Assembly (NCBI RefSeq): GCF_002024505.1
Contig: NZ_CP019402.1
Coordinates: 2,294,001 to 2,358,000, forward strand
Direction of reading: 5' to 3'
Length of the DNA stretch: 64,000 nt
From: Plantibacter flavus
GTDB taxonomy: Bacteria > Actinomycetota > Actinomycetes > Actinomycetales > Microbacteriaceae
Numbering within the stretch: the stretch's first letter is position 1; each line of letters opens with the position of its first letter. Below the pieces are notes generated by a model. The model saw only the letters and a program-made list of their open reading frames with translations, was not told the origin of the DNA and did no database searches. The translations under genes were made by a program, and so were the position numbers. Of this stretch, positions 17,873-28,372 are shown piece by piece.

Positions 17873-18967
17873 TCAGCGGACGATGGCGGCGGACGGCGAC
17901 GACACGTCGTACTGGTTCACCTGGGACGGGTCGGTGGCCGCCATCGTGGTCGCGAGGATCCGCGCTTTGAGGACCGAGTCCTCCGCACTCCCCCACACGA
18001 CCTCGGCGGGCGAGTCCACGAGCGTGAGGGTGACGTCGTCCGCGGTCGACGCCGAAACGGACGCCACGCGGGCACGCAGATCCGTCGGCAACGCCCGGAT
18101 CACCGCGGCCGCGGCGACGAAGCCTTTGGAGGTCGGGCCACCGGTGACCATGAGCGTCGGATACCCGGCGATCGGCTGGTCGCTGCGCTCGATCGTGACC
18201 CCGGCGGCGTCGACCAGGGTGTACACCGATCCGGACTGCAGCACGCCCACCGGCTCGCGTTCGACGATCCGCACGACGAGTGTGCTCGGAGGCTGGGATT
18301 CGAGGGAGTAACTCGCGATGAGCGGGTATCCGACGAGCACCGCCTTGACGGCTCCCGCGTCGACCAGTGCGAGTGGGCGACCCAGCTGGTCACTGAGCGC
18401 CTCGGTGATCTCGGCCTGGTTCACCCGGCTCGCGCCGACGACCTCGATGGACCGGACTGCCAGCAGCGGCGAATAGGCTCCGGCGACCGAGACGACGATC
18501 AGGACGCCGAGGATCGCGGCCGCGATCACCCAAGGACGGTGGCGGCCACGCTTGCGGGCCGTGAACCGACGGATCTCCTGGCGTTCGTGACGACGTCGCA
18601 GCTTGGCGGCCTCACGCGGGGTGAGGAAGGCATCGTCAGCAGGTTCGTCCGGGCGCTCCAGGGTCACCGTCGCGGAGGTGGAGGACGTCGCCGCCGGTTT
18701 CGCATCGACCTTCGACGACGGGGACGGCGTCGCTGAGGGTGAAGCCGACCTCGATGTCGACCTCGGGCCCGACGGCCGGGCGGATGCGCCGGCACCCGAC
18801 CGCTTCGGCCGGAGCCGAGCGGCGTCGAGCTCGATGACGTCCGTCTCCTGATCGGCGACGGGCTCGGCGGTCACGCCGTCGCGGTCGACCGGGGCCGACA
18901 CCGCCGGCCGTGTCTGACGCTCGGAGCGCGGACTGGCCGCGGGGTCGAAGCCGTCCGGGCGCTTCAC
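17873..18967 (-). CDS. ftsQ: cell division protein FtsQ
   Basis: A bitopic divisome protein linking early and late division proteins. The roughly 200-residue cytoplasmic N-terminus is long, charged and of low complexity. One membrane span follows (around WVIAAAILGVLIVVSVAGAY), then a POTRA domain beginning LLAVRSIEVVGASRVNQAEI and the FtsQ beta domain. The GTG at 18967 is the first in-frame start after the murC stop (10-nt gap). An ATG overlapping that stop at 18978 is out of frame. Other in-frame starts inside murC are possible, so the N-terminus is uncertain. Confidence 0.92.
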   Translation of the reverse strand: MKRPDGFDPAASPRSERQTRPAVSAPVDRDGVTAEPVADQETDVIELDAARLRPKRSGAGASARPSGPRSTSRSASPSATPSPSSKVDAKPAATSSTSATVTLERPDEPADDAFLTPREAAKLRRRHERQEIRRFTARKRGRHRPWVIAAAILGVLIVVSVAGAYSPLLAVRSIEVVGASRVNQAEITEALSDQLGRPLALVDAGAVKAVLVGYPLIASYSLESQPPSTLVVRIVEREPVGVLQSGSVYTLVDAAGVTIERSDQPIAGYPTLMVTGGPTSKGFVAAAAVIRALPTDLRARVASVSASTADDVTLTLVDSPAEVVWGSAEDSVLKARILATTMAATDPSQVNQYDVSSPSAAIVR

Positions 18968-18977
18968 CGGACGCCCA

Positions 18978-20390
18978 TCAGACGGACTCGCGACCGGCGA
19001 TGGCCTCGAGGAGCTGCGGAACGATCCGGTAGACGTCGCCGCATCCGAGCGTGATGACGAAGTCGCCTGGTCGCACGACCGTCGCCGTGTAGTCCGCGGC
19101 GCGCTGCCAGTCGTCGATGTACGCGACGCGGTCCGCGTCGGAGAACCGGGTCGACACGGTCGCACCGGTCACGCCGGGCTCGGGGTCCTCGCGCGCACCG
19201 TAGACCTCGAGCACGACCGTGTGGTCGGCGTACCGTTCGAGGGCGTCGGCGAACTCCTGGGCGAACAGTCGGGTCCGGCTGTACAGGTGCGGTTGGTGGA
19301 CGGCGATGATGCGTCCGTCGCCGACCACGGTGCGCGCTGCGGCGAGGGCTGCGGCGACCTCGGTGGGGTGGTGCGCGTAGTCGTCGTAGACGCTCACACC
19401 GTCGACGACACCGTGCAGTTCGAATCGGCGCTGCGTCCCGCCGAAGGCGGTGATGCCTCGGAGCGCGTCCGCCGGGTCGAATCCGACACCGACGAGGACC
19501 GCGAAGGCGCCGGCCGCGTTGACGGCGTTGTGGCGCCCGGGCACGCGGAGGGTAGCCGCGTAGCTGGTGCCCTCGTAGCTGAGTTGGAAGGAGACCGGAC
19601 CGGTGGAGCCGACGTCGTGCAGTCGGACGTCCGCGTCGGCGGCCTCTCCGAAGGTCAACACACGCTTGCCGTCCGCGGCCTCGCGGAGCGCCGGGGTGAT
19701 CCGGACCGCACCGGCGTCGTCCGAGGAGATGACGACGAGTTCGCGTGCCTGCTGGGCGAAGGTCACGAACGCCTGCTCGAACGCTTCGAGCGAGCCGTAG
19801 TGGTCCAAGTGGTCCGGGTCGATGTTCGTGATGAGCGCGACCGCCGTGTCGTAGAGCAGGAACGAACCGTCCGACTCGTCCGCCTCGACGACGAACAGCT
19901 CTCCGGCGCCTCTGGCCGAGCTCAGCCCGAGGGACTCGATCACGCCACCGTTGACGAAGCTGGGGTCGGCACCGAGCTCCAGGAGCGCCGTGATGATCAT
20001 GCCGGTCGACGTCGTCTTCCCGTGGGCCCCCGCGACGGAGATGAGTCGCTTCCCTGAGGTCAGCCACGCGAGCGCCTGCGACCGGTGCAGGATCGTGAGA
20101 CCCCGTTCCTTCGCGAGCAGGTACTCGGGATTGTCAGCCCAGAGCGCTCCGGTCACGACGAGGGTGTCAGCGTCGCCGACGTTCCGTGCATCGTGCCCGA
20201 TGGCGACCGGGATGCCGAGCTCGCGCAGTGCGTCGATGTTCTTCGACTCGCGCACGTCCGAGCCGGTCACACGCGATCCGGCGCTCACGAACAACCGTGC
20301 GATGCCGCTCATCCCGCTGCCGCCGATGCCGACGAAGTGCACGACGCCGAGGTCGGCGGGGATCTCGACGGTGGGGTCTGGCTTGATCAC
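18978..20390 (-). CDS. murC: UDP-N-acetylmuramate--L-alanine ligase
   Basis: An ATP-dependent ligase that adds the first stem-peptide residue to UDP-MurNAc in the cytoplasm. The N-terminal Rossmann-like motif is [14 protein letters not shown], the P-loop is [11 protein letters not shown], and DYAHHPTEV is the conserved C-terminal motif. It is 470 residues, normal for the family. Many Microbacteriaceae have B-type peptidoglycan with Gly or Ser at position 1, so Ala specificity is assumed from the family and not shown. The start is a GTG at 20390, 27 nt after the murG stop. No strong ribosome-binding site is visible. Confidence 0.96.
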   Translation of the reverse strand: MIKPDPTVEIPADLGVVHFVGIGGSGMSGIARLFVSAGSRVTGSDVRESKNIDALRELGIPVAIGHDARNVGDADTLVVTGALWADNPEYLLAKERGLTILHRSQALAWLTSGKRLISVAGAHGKTTSTGMIITALLELGADPSFVNGGVIESLGLSSARGAGELFVVEADESDGSFLLYDTAVALITNIDPDHLDHYGSLEAFEQAFVTFAQQARELVVISSDDAGAVRITPALREAADGKRVLTFGEAADADVRLHDVGSTGPVSFQLSYEGTSYAATLRVPGRHNAVNAAGAFAVLVGVGFDPADALRGITAFGGTQRRFELHGVVDGVSVYDDYAHHPTEVAAALAAARTVVGDGRIIAVHQPHLYSRTRLFAQEFADALERYADHTVVLEVYGAREDPEPGVTGATVSTRFSDADRVAYIDDWQRAADYTATVVRPGDFVITLGCGDVYRIVPQLLEAIAGRESV

Positions 20391-20417
20391 GGTGTCACGC
20401 TTTCTGGGAAGACTGGA

Positions 20418-21515
20418 TCACCGGCCGCGCACGCGCTGCACCGATGGTTGGAGCGCCTCATCGATGAGGGCGATGACGCGAGCCGTGCCGTCGGAGACAC
20501 CGACGCTCTTGGATTGGGCGGCCAGGTCGTCGACCCGGTGCCGATCGCTCAGCAACGGGACGAGGTGCTCATGCACCCAGGCCGGCACGAACTGCGCGTC
20601 ATCTACCATAACCGCTCCCCCGGCCCGCACGACGTCGGCGGCGTTGAAGCGCTGCTCACCGTTGCCGACCGGATAGGGCACGTAGACGGCCGGCAGCCCG
20701 ACCGCACACAGCTCGCTGACCGTGGCGCTGCCCGCACGCGACACCGCGAAGTCGGCTGCGGCGATGGCGAGCTCCATCCGGGAGCAGTACTCGAGCAGGT
20801 GGTAGTGGTCGACACCCGGATCCGAGATCTCGCTCTTCGCACCCGTGATGTGGAGCACCTGCCAGCCTGCCGCGACGACGTCTTCGGCGCTCTGGCTCAT
20901 CGTCGCGTTGATCCGTCTCGCGCCGAGCGAACCGCCGGTGACGAGCAGCAGCGGTCGGTCCGACACGAGGCCGAACTCGGCGAGGGCCGCCGACCGGAGC
21001 GTCTCGCGGTCCAACCCCTCGATCTCGCGACGCAGCGGCATGCCGACGAAGCGTGCGTTGCGGATGGGCGTGTGGTGGAAGGCGACACCGACGTAGGGCG
21101 TGTACCTCGCACCGAGTCGGTTCGCGAGGCCTGGACGCGCGTTCGCCTCGTGGATGACCAGCGGGACGCCGGCGCGCCTGGCCGCCGTGTACGCCGGCGC
21201 GGCCGCGTAGCCGCCGAAACCGATCACGACGTCCACGCGGTGCTCTCGGATCATCGCGACGACGGCTGCGACCGCCCGGCGGAGGCGACCGGGGAAGCGG
21301 AGTGCGTCGATGTTCGGCCGGCGGGGGAAGGGCAGTTTGGGGATCGTGAGCAACTCGTAACCGCGTTCCGGGACGAGTCGAGCCTCGAGGCCCTCCGCCG
21401 TGCCGACGACGAGGATCGTCGCTTCAGGGTCTCTGGCGCGGAGTCCGTCGGCTACCGCCAACAGCGGATTGACATGGCCGGCGGTGCCGCCGCCGGCGAG
21501 GAGGTAGGTGGTCAT
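20418..21515 (-). CDS. murG: UDP-GlcNAc:lipid I N-acetylglucosaminyltransferase
   Basis: Converts lipid I to lipid II on the inner face of the membrane. The 365-residue GT-B enzyme begins MTTYLLAGGGTAGHVNPLLA, the conserved N-terminal glycine-rich loop. It also shows GFGGYAAAPAYTAA, LVTGGSLGARRIN (second glycine loop) and the UDP-GlcNAc-binding SRAGSATVSEL. The ATG at 21515 overlaps the ftsW stop by 4 nt (ATGA). It lies between ftsW and murC, as in many dcw clusters. Confidence 0.97.
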   Translation of the reverse strand: MTTYLLAGGGTAGHVNPLLAVADGLRARDPEATILVVGTAEGLEARLVPERGYELLTIPKLPFPRRPNIDALRFPGRLRRAVAAVVAMIREHRVDVVIGFGGYAAAPAYTAARRAGVPLVIHEANARPGLANRLGARYTPYVGVAFHHTPIRNARFVGMPLRREIEGLDRETLRSAALAEFGLVSDRPLLLVTGGSLGARRINATMSQSAEDVVAAGWQVLHITGAKSEISDPGVDHYHLLEYCSRMELAIAAADFAVSRAGSATVSELCAVGLPAVYVPYPVGNGEQRFNAADVVRAGGAVMVDDAQFVPAWVHEHLVPLLSDRHRVDDLAAQSKSVGVSDGTARVIALIDEALQPSVQRVRGR

Positions 21516-22816
21516 CGGGTGACTCCGGAGGATTGGGGACGTCGAGCGGGTGACCGGCGGGACTGCTGGGGCGTGGGACGCCCCCGCTCCCGGGCGAACG
21601 ACAGGACGATCCCGATCGCGACGAGCGTGGTGAGCAGCGCCGTGCCGCCCGAGGACAGGAGCGGTAACGGCACGCCGAGCACCGGGAGGACTCCGAGGAC
21701 GACGCCGATGTTCACGAGTGCCTGGCCGATGATCCAGGCCATGATGGCGCCGGTGGTGATCCGGACGAAGGAGTCGTCGCTGGTACGGATCACCCGGATG
21801 AACATGACGGCGAGGAAGACGAACAGTCCGAGGACGAGGACGGCGCCGATGAGGCCCAGCTCCTCGCCGATCGCCGCGAAGATGAAGTCGTTCGAGATCG
21901 CCGGCAGCCACCCGTACTTCGCGCGCGAGTTGCCGAGACCGACGCCCCAGAGGCCGCCGTTCGCCAGGGCCCACGTGCCGTGGGTCGACTGCCAGTCGGC
22001 GTTCTCGTAGTCGCCCTTGCCGTCGCCGAAGAACGCCATGATGCGCTGCATGCGGTTGGCGCTCGTGACGGCCATGATGAGGAACAGCACGGCCCCGGCG
22101 ACCACCGGGATCGCGATGTAGCGCAGTCGCACTCCCGCGAAGTACAGCGCCGAGAACACGATGAGTGCCATGATCACGACGGTACCGAGGTCGCCACCGA
22201 GCAGGACGAGGCCGATGGAGAGACCGGCGAAGGGGATGACCGGGATCAGGGCGTGCTTCCACTCGAGGAGACGCGGCTGCTTGATCGTCAGCACGAGCCC
22301 GAGCCACACGACCAGCGCGAGCTTGACCGCTTCCGAGGGCTGCGCGGTGAAGCCGCCGATCTCGATCCAGTTGCGGTTGCCGCCGATCTCGTAGCCGAGC
22401 GGTGTGAAGACGAGCAGTTGCAAGCCCATGGCGACGAGGAGGAACACCCACGCCCACTTCTTCCAGAACCGTGCCGGGAAGCGGCTCACGATCAGCATGA
22501 GCGGGACACCGATCATCGCGAACGTCGCCTGGCGCCAGAACAGCCCGAAATACCCGTCGCCGGCCTCGTAGGACTCGACGGAGGACGAGGACAGCACCAT
22601 GACGAGCCCGAGCCCGACGAGGAAGAGGGTGACGCCCAGCAGGAGGAAGTAGTTCTTCGACTCCGGACGCAGCACCTTGCCCAGCGAGATCCGCGCACTC
22701 GACATGCCTCTCGGCGACGTCGGCGCGTCGGGTGTCCCACTGCCTGAGGCGGTCGCCGTCATCCGGGACGACGACGACCGCACGCGGCGCGGGTCAGCGC
22801 GAGGCGGATCGATCAT
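21512..22816 (-). CDS. ftsW: septal peptidoglycan polymerase FtsW (SEDS family)
   Basis: A ten-span glycosyltransferase that polymerises lipid II at the septum with FtsI. SEDS hallmarks are visible, including GGNRNWIEIGGFTAQPSEAVKLAL, VLLGGDLGTVV and the C-terminal LLSSGGTALL. The ATG at 22816 gives 434 residues and is preceded by GGAGGTGAG at ideal spacing. It lies 23 nt inside the murD 3' end. An ATG at 22762 and a GTG at 22783 lack such a site. The resulting N-terminal tail of about 50 residues is Ser/Arg-rich and polar. Confidence 0.96.
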   Translation of the reverse strand: MIDPPRADPRRVRSSSSRMTATASGSGTPDAPTSPRGMSSARISLGKVLRPESKNYFLLLGVTLFLVGLGLVMVLSSSSVESYEAGDGYFGLFWRQATFAMIGVPLMLIVSRFPARFWKKWAWVFLLVAMGLQLLVFTPLGYEIGGNRNWIEIGGFTAQPSEAVKLALVVWLGLVLTIKQPRLLEWKHALIPVIPFAGLSIGLVLLGGDLGTVVIMALIVFSALYFAGVRLRYIAIPVVAGAVLFLIMAVTSANRMQRIMAFFGDGKGDYENADWQSTHGTWALANGGLWGVGLGNSRAKYGWLPAISNDFIFAAIGEELGLIGAVLVLGLFVFLAVMFIRVIRTSDDSFVRITTGAIMAWIIGQALVNIGVVLGVLPVLGVPLPLLSSGGTALLTTLVAIGIVLSFARERGRPTPQQSRRSPARRPQSSGVTR

Positions 22817-24305
22817 CCGCCTCACCTCCCAGCTCTGCTTCGACGGCGGCCTGGAACAGGCGACCACGGTGCCCGTAGTCCGTGAACTGGTCCATCGAGG
22901 CGGCTGCAGGAGCGAGGAGCACGGTGTCCCCTGCCTGCGCGACCTCGGCGGCCCGGCGAACGGCCTCCGGCATGACGTGTTCAGTCTCCGCTGCGTCGAC
23001 CTCGATGACGGTCAGCGTCGGCGCGTGTCGCGCGAATGCCGCGAGGACCTCCGAGCGGTCGGCGCCGATCACGACGGCCGCGCGCAGGTGGTCGGCGTGC
23101 CGCTCCACCAGACGATCGATCGAGACGCCCTTCAACAGGCCTCCGACGATCCACACCACCGAGCGGTAGGCGGCGAGCGAGGCGTCGGCGGCGTGCGGGT
23201 TGGTGGCCTTCGAGTCGTCGATCCAGTCCACCTCGAGCCTTCGCGCGATGAGCTGGATCCGGTGCGCGTCCAGGCCGAACGACAGCAGGGTGTCGCGCAC
23301 CGCCTCGACCGTGATGCCGGCGGCCCGGGCGAGTGCCGCGGCCGCCAGGATGTTGGCGACGATGTGCGGAGCGGCGAGTCCGCGCTGGGCGAGCGCTTCG
23401 ACCGTCGTGATCTCGAGGGCGCTCGTCCGACGGTCGTCGAGGAACGCGCGGTCGACCAGAATGCCGTCGACGACGCCGAAGTCGCTCGGTCCGGGGACGT
23501 CGAGGCCGAACCCGACGGCGCGCGCGCCGTCGACGACCTCGGCCTCCTCGACCATCGACATCGTCGCCGCGTCAGCGCGGTTGTAGACGCACGCGACCTT
23601 CGTGTTCTCGTACACCACGGCCTTCGCCGCCCGGTACGCCTCGGCGGAGCCGTGCCAGTCGAGGTGGTCGTCGGCGAGGTTCAGGCAGACGCTGGCGAGC
23701 GGTGAGACGATGCTCCGACCGCCCTGCAGGCCGAGGGTGTGCAACTGGTAACTCGAGAGCTCGACGACGAAGAAGTCGAAGCCCTGCGGATCACGGACGG
23801 CGTCCAGGACCGGGACACCGATGTTGCCGCAGGGCGCCGCGCGGAAACCCGCCTCGACGAGCATCGACGCCGTCAGCTGAACGGTGGTGGTCTTGCCGTT
23901 CGTGCCGGTGACGCAGATCCACTCGGCCGGCGTGCCGACCTTGTCTCGGACCCGCCAGGCGAGCTCGATGTCGCCCCAGACGGCGACCCCCGCCGCCTGC
24001 GCCCAGGTGACCACGGCGTGGTCGGGGTGGAATCCGGGTGAGACGACGACGAGCTCCGGAGCGAACTCCACGAGCTCGGACGGCACGGTCGACAGGTCCC
24101 GCTGGATGAGCCTCGCACCGATGACGCCGACGAGTTCGGCGCGTTCGTCCGCCGCCTCGCCTGCCAGGACCAGTACCTCCGAGCCGAGCTCGGCGAGGGT
24201 GTCAGCGACGGAGAACCCGGTCATCCCGAGTCCCAGGACGGCGACCCGCAGACCACGCCAGTCGGCGTGCCAGCTGCGGAGCCCGTCGAGGCGCTCAGCG
24301 CTCAT
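22794..24305 (-). CDS. murD: UDP-N-acetylmuramoyl-L-alanine--D-glutamate ligase
   Basis: An ATP-dependent ligase adding D-glutamate, the second stem-peptide residue. The 503-residue product shows the N-terminal nucleotide fold ([15 protein letters not shown]), the P-loop [26 protein letters not shown] with the conserved His, and the Mur ligase C-terminal domain with [11 protein letters not shown] and [15 protein letters not shown]. The ATG at 24305 overlaps the mraY stop by 4 nt. The frame is open further upstream, but the coupling and the family start favour this ATG. Confidence 0.96.
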   Translation of the reverse strand: MSAERLDGLRSWHADWRGLRVAVLGLGMTGFSVADTLAELGSEVLVLAGEAADERAELVGVIGARLIQRDLSTVPSELVEFAPELVVVSPGFHPDHAVVTWAQAAGVAVWGDIELAWRVRDKVGTPAEWICVTGTNGKTTTVQLTASMLVEAGFRAAPCGNIGVPVLDAVRDPQGFDFFVVELSSYQLHTLGLQGGRSIVSPLASVCLNLADDHLDWHGSAEAYRAAKAVVYENTKVACVYNRADAATMSMVEEAEVVDGARAVGFGLDVPGPSDFGVVDGILVDRAFLDDRRTSALEITTVEALAQRGLAAPHIVANILAAAALARAAGITVEAVRDTLLSFGLDAHRIQLIARRLEVDWIDDSKATNPHAADASLAAYRSVVWIVGGLLKGVSIDRLVERHADHLRAAVVIGADRSEVLAAFARHAPTLTVIEVDAAETEHVMPEAVRRAAEVAQAGDTVLLAPAAASMDQFTDYGHRGRLFQAAVEAELGGEADDRSASR

Positions 24306-25399
24306 CGGCTCAGCCACTCGAGGTAGAAGGAACCCACACCCGCGGCGACGAGCAGACCGCCGATGATCCAGAAGCGGACGACGACGGTGACCTCGGCCCA
24401 ACCCTTGAGCTCGAAGTGGTGGTGGATGGGGCTCATGAGGAAGATGCGCTTGCCGTGGGTCGCCTTGAAGTAGACCCGCTGGACGATCACGGAACCGGCC
24501 TCGATGACGAAGAGACCACCGACGAGCACCAGGAGGAGCTCGGTCTTGCTGAGGATGGCCAGAGCAGCGAGCGCTCCACCGAGCGCCAACGACCCGCTGT
24601 CACCCATGAAGATCTGCGCCGGCGAGGTGTTCCACCAGAGGAACCCGATGAGCGCACCCACGATCGCCGCTGCGACCACGGCGAGGTCGAGTGGGTCCCT
24701 GACGTCGTAACACTTGTAGGCGACGTCGGAGGCGAGCGAGGAGCTGAAGCACGACTGGTTGAACTGCCAGAAGCCGATGATGATGTACGAGCCGATCGCG
24801 AGGATCGAGGCGCCGGTGGCGAGCCCGTCGAGCCCGTCGGTGACGTTCACGCCGTTCGACGTCGCGGCCACGATCACCGAGGTCCAGAGGATGTACAGCA
24901 GGATGCCGATCACCGGGATGCCGATCGCCATGAAGTTGATCGGGATGTCGCGGATGATCGAGATGTTCGTCGACGCCGGGGTGAACCCCTCGGTGTTCGG
25001 GAAGTTGATCGCGAGGACGGCGAAGACCGTCGCGACGATGAGTTGCCCGGCGACCTTCGCCCACCCGCCGAGGCCGAGGCTCTGCTTCTTCCGGACCTTC
25101 AGGAAGTCGTCGATGAATCCGACGATGCCGAGGCCGACCATCATGAGCAGGACCAGGAGCGCCGAGACGCCGACCTGCTCCTGGAAGATCAGATAGCTCG
25201 CGAAGAAACCGACGAGGGTGCCGACGATGATGATGACGCCGCCCATCGTCGCGGTCCCGCGCTTCGTGTGGTGGCTCTGCGGCCCGTCGTCACGGATGAA
25301 CTGGCCCCAGGCCAGCTTGCGGAACGCTCTGATGAACAGCGGGGTCAGGAAGAGGGAGAACGCCAGCGAGATCGCTCCCGCAGCCAACAGGACTCTCAT
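24302..25399 (-). CDS. mraY: phospho-N-acetylmuramoyl-pentapeptide transferase
   Basis: Transfers phospho-MurNAc-pentapeptide to undecaprenyl phosphate, forming lipid I. The 365-residue protein has about ten spans. Conserved cytoplasmic motifs are [16 protein letters not shown], the Mg-binding [21 protein letters not shown], the catalytic [12 protein letters not shown] and the histidine motif MSPIHHHFE. The ATG at 25399 overlaps the murF stop by 4 nt. Confidence 0.98.
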   Translation of the reverse strand: MRVLLAAGAISLAFSLFLTPLFIRAFRKLAWGQFIRDDGPQSHHTKRGTATMGGVIIIVGTLVGFFASYLIFQEQVGVSALLVLLMMVGLGIVGFIDDFLKVRKKQSLGLGGWAKVAGQLIVATVFAVLAINFPNTEGFTPASTNISIIRDIPINFMAIGIPVIGILLYILWTSVIVAATSNGVNVTDGLDGLATGASILAIGSYIIIGFWQFNQSCFSSSLASDVAYKCYDVRDPLDLAVVAAAIVGALIGFLWWNTSPAQIFMGDSGSLALGGALAALAILSKTELLLVLVGGLFVIEAGSVIVQRVYFKATHGKRIFLMSPIHHHFELKGWAEVTVVVRFWIIGGLLVAAGVGSFYLEWLSR

Positions 25400-26802
25400 G
25401 CGTACAACTCCCCCAGTCGATCGCCCAACAACCGGAGTCCGGCCGCGTTGGACGATTTGACGAGCACGGTGTCGCCCGGGGCGATCTCCGCGCTCAAGTA
25501 CGCGAACGCCTCGTCCGCGGTCGCGAAGTACACCGACTCCCCGTCCCAGGACCCTTCGTTGATCGCGGTGATGTGCATGCGGCGGGCCTCGGGGCCGACC
25601 ACGACGAGGCGGCCGATACCGAGCCGGACGACCTGGAGCCCGATCCGGTCGTGTTCCTCGCCCGCCCAGTCGCCCAGTTCGCTCATGGCGCCGAGGACCG
25701 CGATGGTCCGGCCACGTTCAGCACCGATCTGGGCGAGGGTCCGGATGGCGGCCGACATCGAGTCGGGGCTGGCGTTGTAGGCGTCGTTGATGATGGACAC
25801 GTCGTCGCGTCCGCCGAGGGGCTCCATCCGCCAGCGCTCCGCCCGGCTCACGCTCTCGAGGGCGTCGACGATGAGGTCGATCTCCACACCGAGTTCGTGG
25901 GCGGCTGCGGCCGCGGCGAGGGCGTTCATGACGTGGTGCTCACCGAGCACCTTGAACCGGACGGGCGCAGAGGAACCGTCGGGCAGGTGCAGCGTGAACG
26001 CGGTTCCGGACGCCGTCGCGATGATGTCGCTCGCGCGAACGGCGGCGCGGTCGTCGAGGCCGAACCACAGCACGCGTGCCTGGGTGGCATGCGCCATACC
26101 GGCCACCCGTGGATCGTCGAGGTTGAGGACGGCGACGTCCTCCGGGAGCAGCTCGGACACCATCTCGGTCTTCGCCGTGACGGTGGCCTCGATCCCGCCG
26201 AACTCCCCCGCGTGCGCGAGTCCGACCTTGAGGACCACGCCGATGTCGGGCTTCGCCATGCGGATGAGTCTGGCGATCTCGCCGATGCCGCTGGCACCCA
26301 TCTCCGCGACGAGGAACCGCGTCTCGTTCGTCACGCGCAGCATGGTGATCGGCGCTCCGACCTCGTTGTTGAAGGAGGCCTTGGGGCTGACCGTCTCCCC
26401 GACGCGCTCGAGGACCGCGGCGAGGAGGTTCTTGGTCGTGGTCTTGCCGTTGGAGCCGGTGATACCGACGATCCGGAGTCGTCCGAGCGCGCGCACCCTC
26501 GTGATGACCTCGGTGGCGAGGGCACCGAGCGCGGTCACGGAGTTCTCGACGACGACCTGCGGCACGGCGACGGCCAGCTCCCGTTCGACGATGAGCAGGG
26601 CGGCGCCGTTGGCGACCGCCGCATCTGCGAACAGGTGTCCATCGGTCTCCTCGCCGGGCTTCGCGACGAAGATGTCGCCGGGCGTGATGAGTCGGGAGTC
26701 GGTGTCGGCGACGCCGGACACGACGAGGCCGGGGTCCGCCGGACCGGGGATCAGTCGGCCGTCGGTCGCCGCGGCGATCTCGGTGAGGGTCAGGTCGATC
26801 AT
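25396..26802 (-). CDS. murF: UDP-MurNAc-tripeptide:D-alanyl-D-alanine ligase
   Basis: Adds D-Ala-D-Ala to complete the stem pentapeptide. The 468-residue ligase carries the P-loop [15 protein letters not shown], a conserved SFNNEVGAP segment, [11 protein letters not shown], and in the C-terminal domain [16 protein letters not shown]. The ATG at 26802 overlaps the murE stop by 1 nt and has AGGGTGG upstream. A GTG at 26811 in the same frame is less likely. No ddl gene is in the cluster, so the dipeptide is supplied from elsewhere. Confidence 0.96.
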   Translation of the reverse strand: MIDLTLTEIAAATDGRLIPGPADPGLVVSGVADTDSRLITPGDIFVAKPGEETDGHLFADAAVANGAALLIVERELAVAVPQVVVENSVTALGALATEVITRVRALGRLRIVGITGSNGKTTTKNLLAAVLERVGETVSPKASFNNEVGAPITMLRVTNETRFLVAEMGASGIGEIARLIRMAKPDIGVVLKVGLAHAGEFGGIEATVTAKTEMVSELLPEDVAVLNLDDPRVAGMAHATQARVLWFGLDDRAAVRASDIIATASGTAFTLHLPDGSSAPVRFKVLGEHHVMNALAAAAAAHELGVEIDLIVDALESVSRAERWRMEPLGGRDDVSIINDAYNASPDSMSAAIRTLAQIGAERGRTIAVLGAMSELGDWAGEEHDRIGLQVVRLGIGRLVVVGPEARRMHITAINEGSWDGESVYFATADEAFAYLSAEIAPGDTVLVKSSNAAGLRLLGDRLGELYA

Positions 26803-28364
26803 CAGAGCCACCCTGCCTCACGCAGCGCGTCGCGCGAGTCGTCGCGCGCCGAGTACGGGAGCTTCACGCCGGCCACCTCGTGGTAGTCCTCGTGCCCGGG
26901 TCCGGCGTAGAGGATGGTGTCGCCCTGACCGGCCAGCGCCAGCGCCGTGCGGAACGCGGTCGCCGGGTCGGCGACCTCGTGCAGCTCGCCGTCCGGTGCG
27001 GCTTCGCGGGCGGCCTCGAGGAGCACGCGTCGGATCGACGCCGGGTCCTCGCTCCGGGGATGGAAGTCGGTGACCACCACGACGTCGGCGCCCCGGGCCG
27101 CGATCGCGCCCATGTCGCGACGCTTCGTCGTGTCGCGGTCTCCGTCGGCGCCGAACACCATGATGACGCGGCCCGGCGTGACGGCGCGGATGGCCGCGAG
27201 GGTGTTGAGGAACGCGTCGGGGCTGTGCCCGTAGTCGATGTACACGACCGGGCCGCGGTCGCCGCTGATCCGCTCGGCACGCCCGGGGATGTAGGCGTCG
27301 ATCCCACCGTCCCGTTCGAGGGCCTGGGCGATCATGTCGAACTCCACACCGGACTCGACGAGCATCACGATCGCGAGCGCGGCGTTCGCCGCCATGAACC
27401 AGCCGAGCAGCGGCACGCTCGTCACGAGCACCTGGTCGCCGGGGCCGTCGAGGCGGAACGTCGTGGAACCGGCGGTCTCCTCGAGGATCGTCATGCGCCA
27501 GTCGGCGTCGACCTCCGGGCGGGTCGTCAGGGTCGTCACCGGGATCCGGCTCTGCTCGACGAGTCGGCCGCCCCACTCGGAATCGATCGTGACGACACCA
27601 CGTCGTGCGCGATCGGGTTCGAACAGCTCCCGCTTGGCCGCGAAGTACTCGTCGAAGTCGCCGTAGTCGTCGAAGTGGTCGTGACTGAGATTGGTGAAGC
27701 CGACGACGTCGAAGACGATGCCGTCGACGCGGTGCCTGGTCAGCGCCTGGGCGGAGACCTCGATGGCGACCGCGCGCACTTCGGACTCGCGCATGCGTGC
27801 GAGTAGCGCGTGCAGCTCACTGGCCTCCGGCGTGGTGAGGGAGCTCGTCACCGCGAGGTCGCCGATGCGCCGCTCCGCAGTGGAGCTCAGCCCGGCGACG
27901 ATCCCGAGTTGCGCGAGCATGCCGCTCAGGAGGTAGACCACGCTCGTCTTGCCGTTGGTGCCGGTCACGCCGAACAGCGTCGGCGGCTCCTCGGCGGTGC
28001 GGTAGACCCAGGCTGCGAGGTGCCCGAGCGCGGCACGCGGCTCGGGCACGACGATGATCGGCAAGCCGGCCGCTGCGGCCAGGTCTCGTCCGGTGTCGTC
28101 GGTGAGCACGGCGACCGCGCCGCGTTCCTTCGCCTGCTCGGCGTATGCGGCACCGTGGGCGCGGACACCCGGCATGCCGATGTAGAGGTCACCGGGCTCG
28201 ACGGCACCGGAGCTCAGACTGACACCGCTGATCTCCACGCCGTCGGCTGATCCGTGCAGGTCGAGGTCGAATTCGGTCACCAGCTGCGAGAGCGCCCGCC
28301 GTTGCGGATGTTCCGGCCTGAGGCTGATCGGGCCCTGATTGTTCACGCTGAGCCCATCCTTCAT
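26802..28364 (-). CDS. murE: UDP-MurNAc-Ala-D-Glu ligase adding the third residue (MurE)
   Basis: Adds the diamino acid (or other residue) at position 3 of the stem peptide. The P-loop [15 protein letters not shown] is present, with the C-terminal domain from about residue 355. The motif that reads DNPR in diaminopimelate-adding enzymes is FHPR here (codons at 27054-27065), within VTDFHPRSEDP. A non-diaminopimelate substrate such as Lys, Orn, diaminobutyrate or homoserine is therefore likely, in line with the B-type walls of many Microbacteriaceae. The start is unsure: the ATG at 28364 lacks a site, while the GTG at 28346 has AAGGATGG upstream. Confidence 0.93.
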   Translation of the reverse strand: MKDGLSVNNQGPISLRPEHPQRRALSQLVTEFDLDLHGSADGVEISGVSLSSGAVEPGDLYIGMPGVRAHGAAYAEQAKERGAVAVLTDDTGRDLAAAAGLPIIVVPEPRAALGHLAAWVYRTAEEPPTLFGVTGTNGKTSVVYLLSGMLAQLGIVAGLSSTAERRIGDLAVTSSLTTPEASELHALLARMRESEVRAVAIEVSAQALTRHRVDGIVFDVVGFTNLSHDHFDDYGDFDEYFAAKRELFEPDRARRGVVTIDSEWGGRLVEQSRIPVTTLTTRPEVDADWRMTILEETAGSTTFRLDGPGDQVLVTSVPLLGWFMAANAALAIVMLVESGVEFDMIAQALERDGGIDAYIPGRAERISGDRGPVVYIDYGHSPDAFLNTLAAIRAVTPGRVIMVFGADGDRDTTKRRDMGAIAARGADVVVVTDFHPRSEDPASIRRVLLEAAREAAPDGELHEVADPATAFRTALALAGQGDTILYAGPGHEDYHEVAGVKLPYSARDDSRDALREAGWL

Positions 28365-28372
28365 GAGGTCGT

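Noticed and set aside
18976..18978. ATG overlapping the murC stop as a start for ftsQ
   Set aside because: It is not in the ftsQ reading frame; the first in-frame start after the stop is the GTG at 18967.
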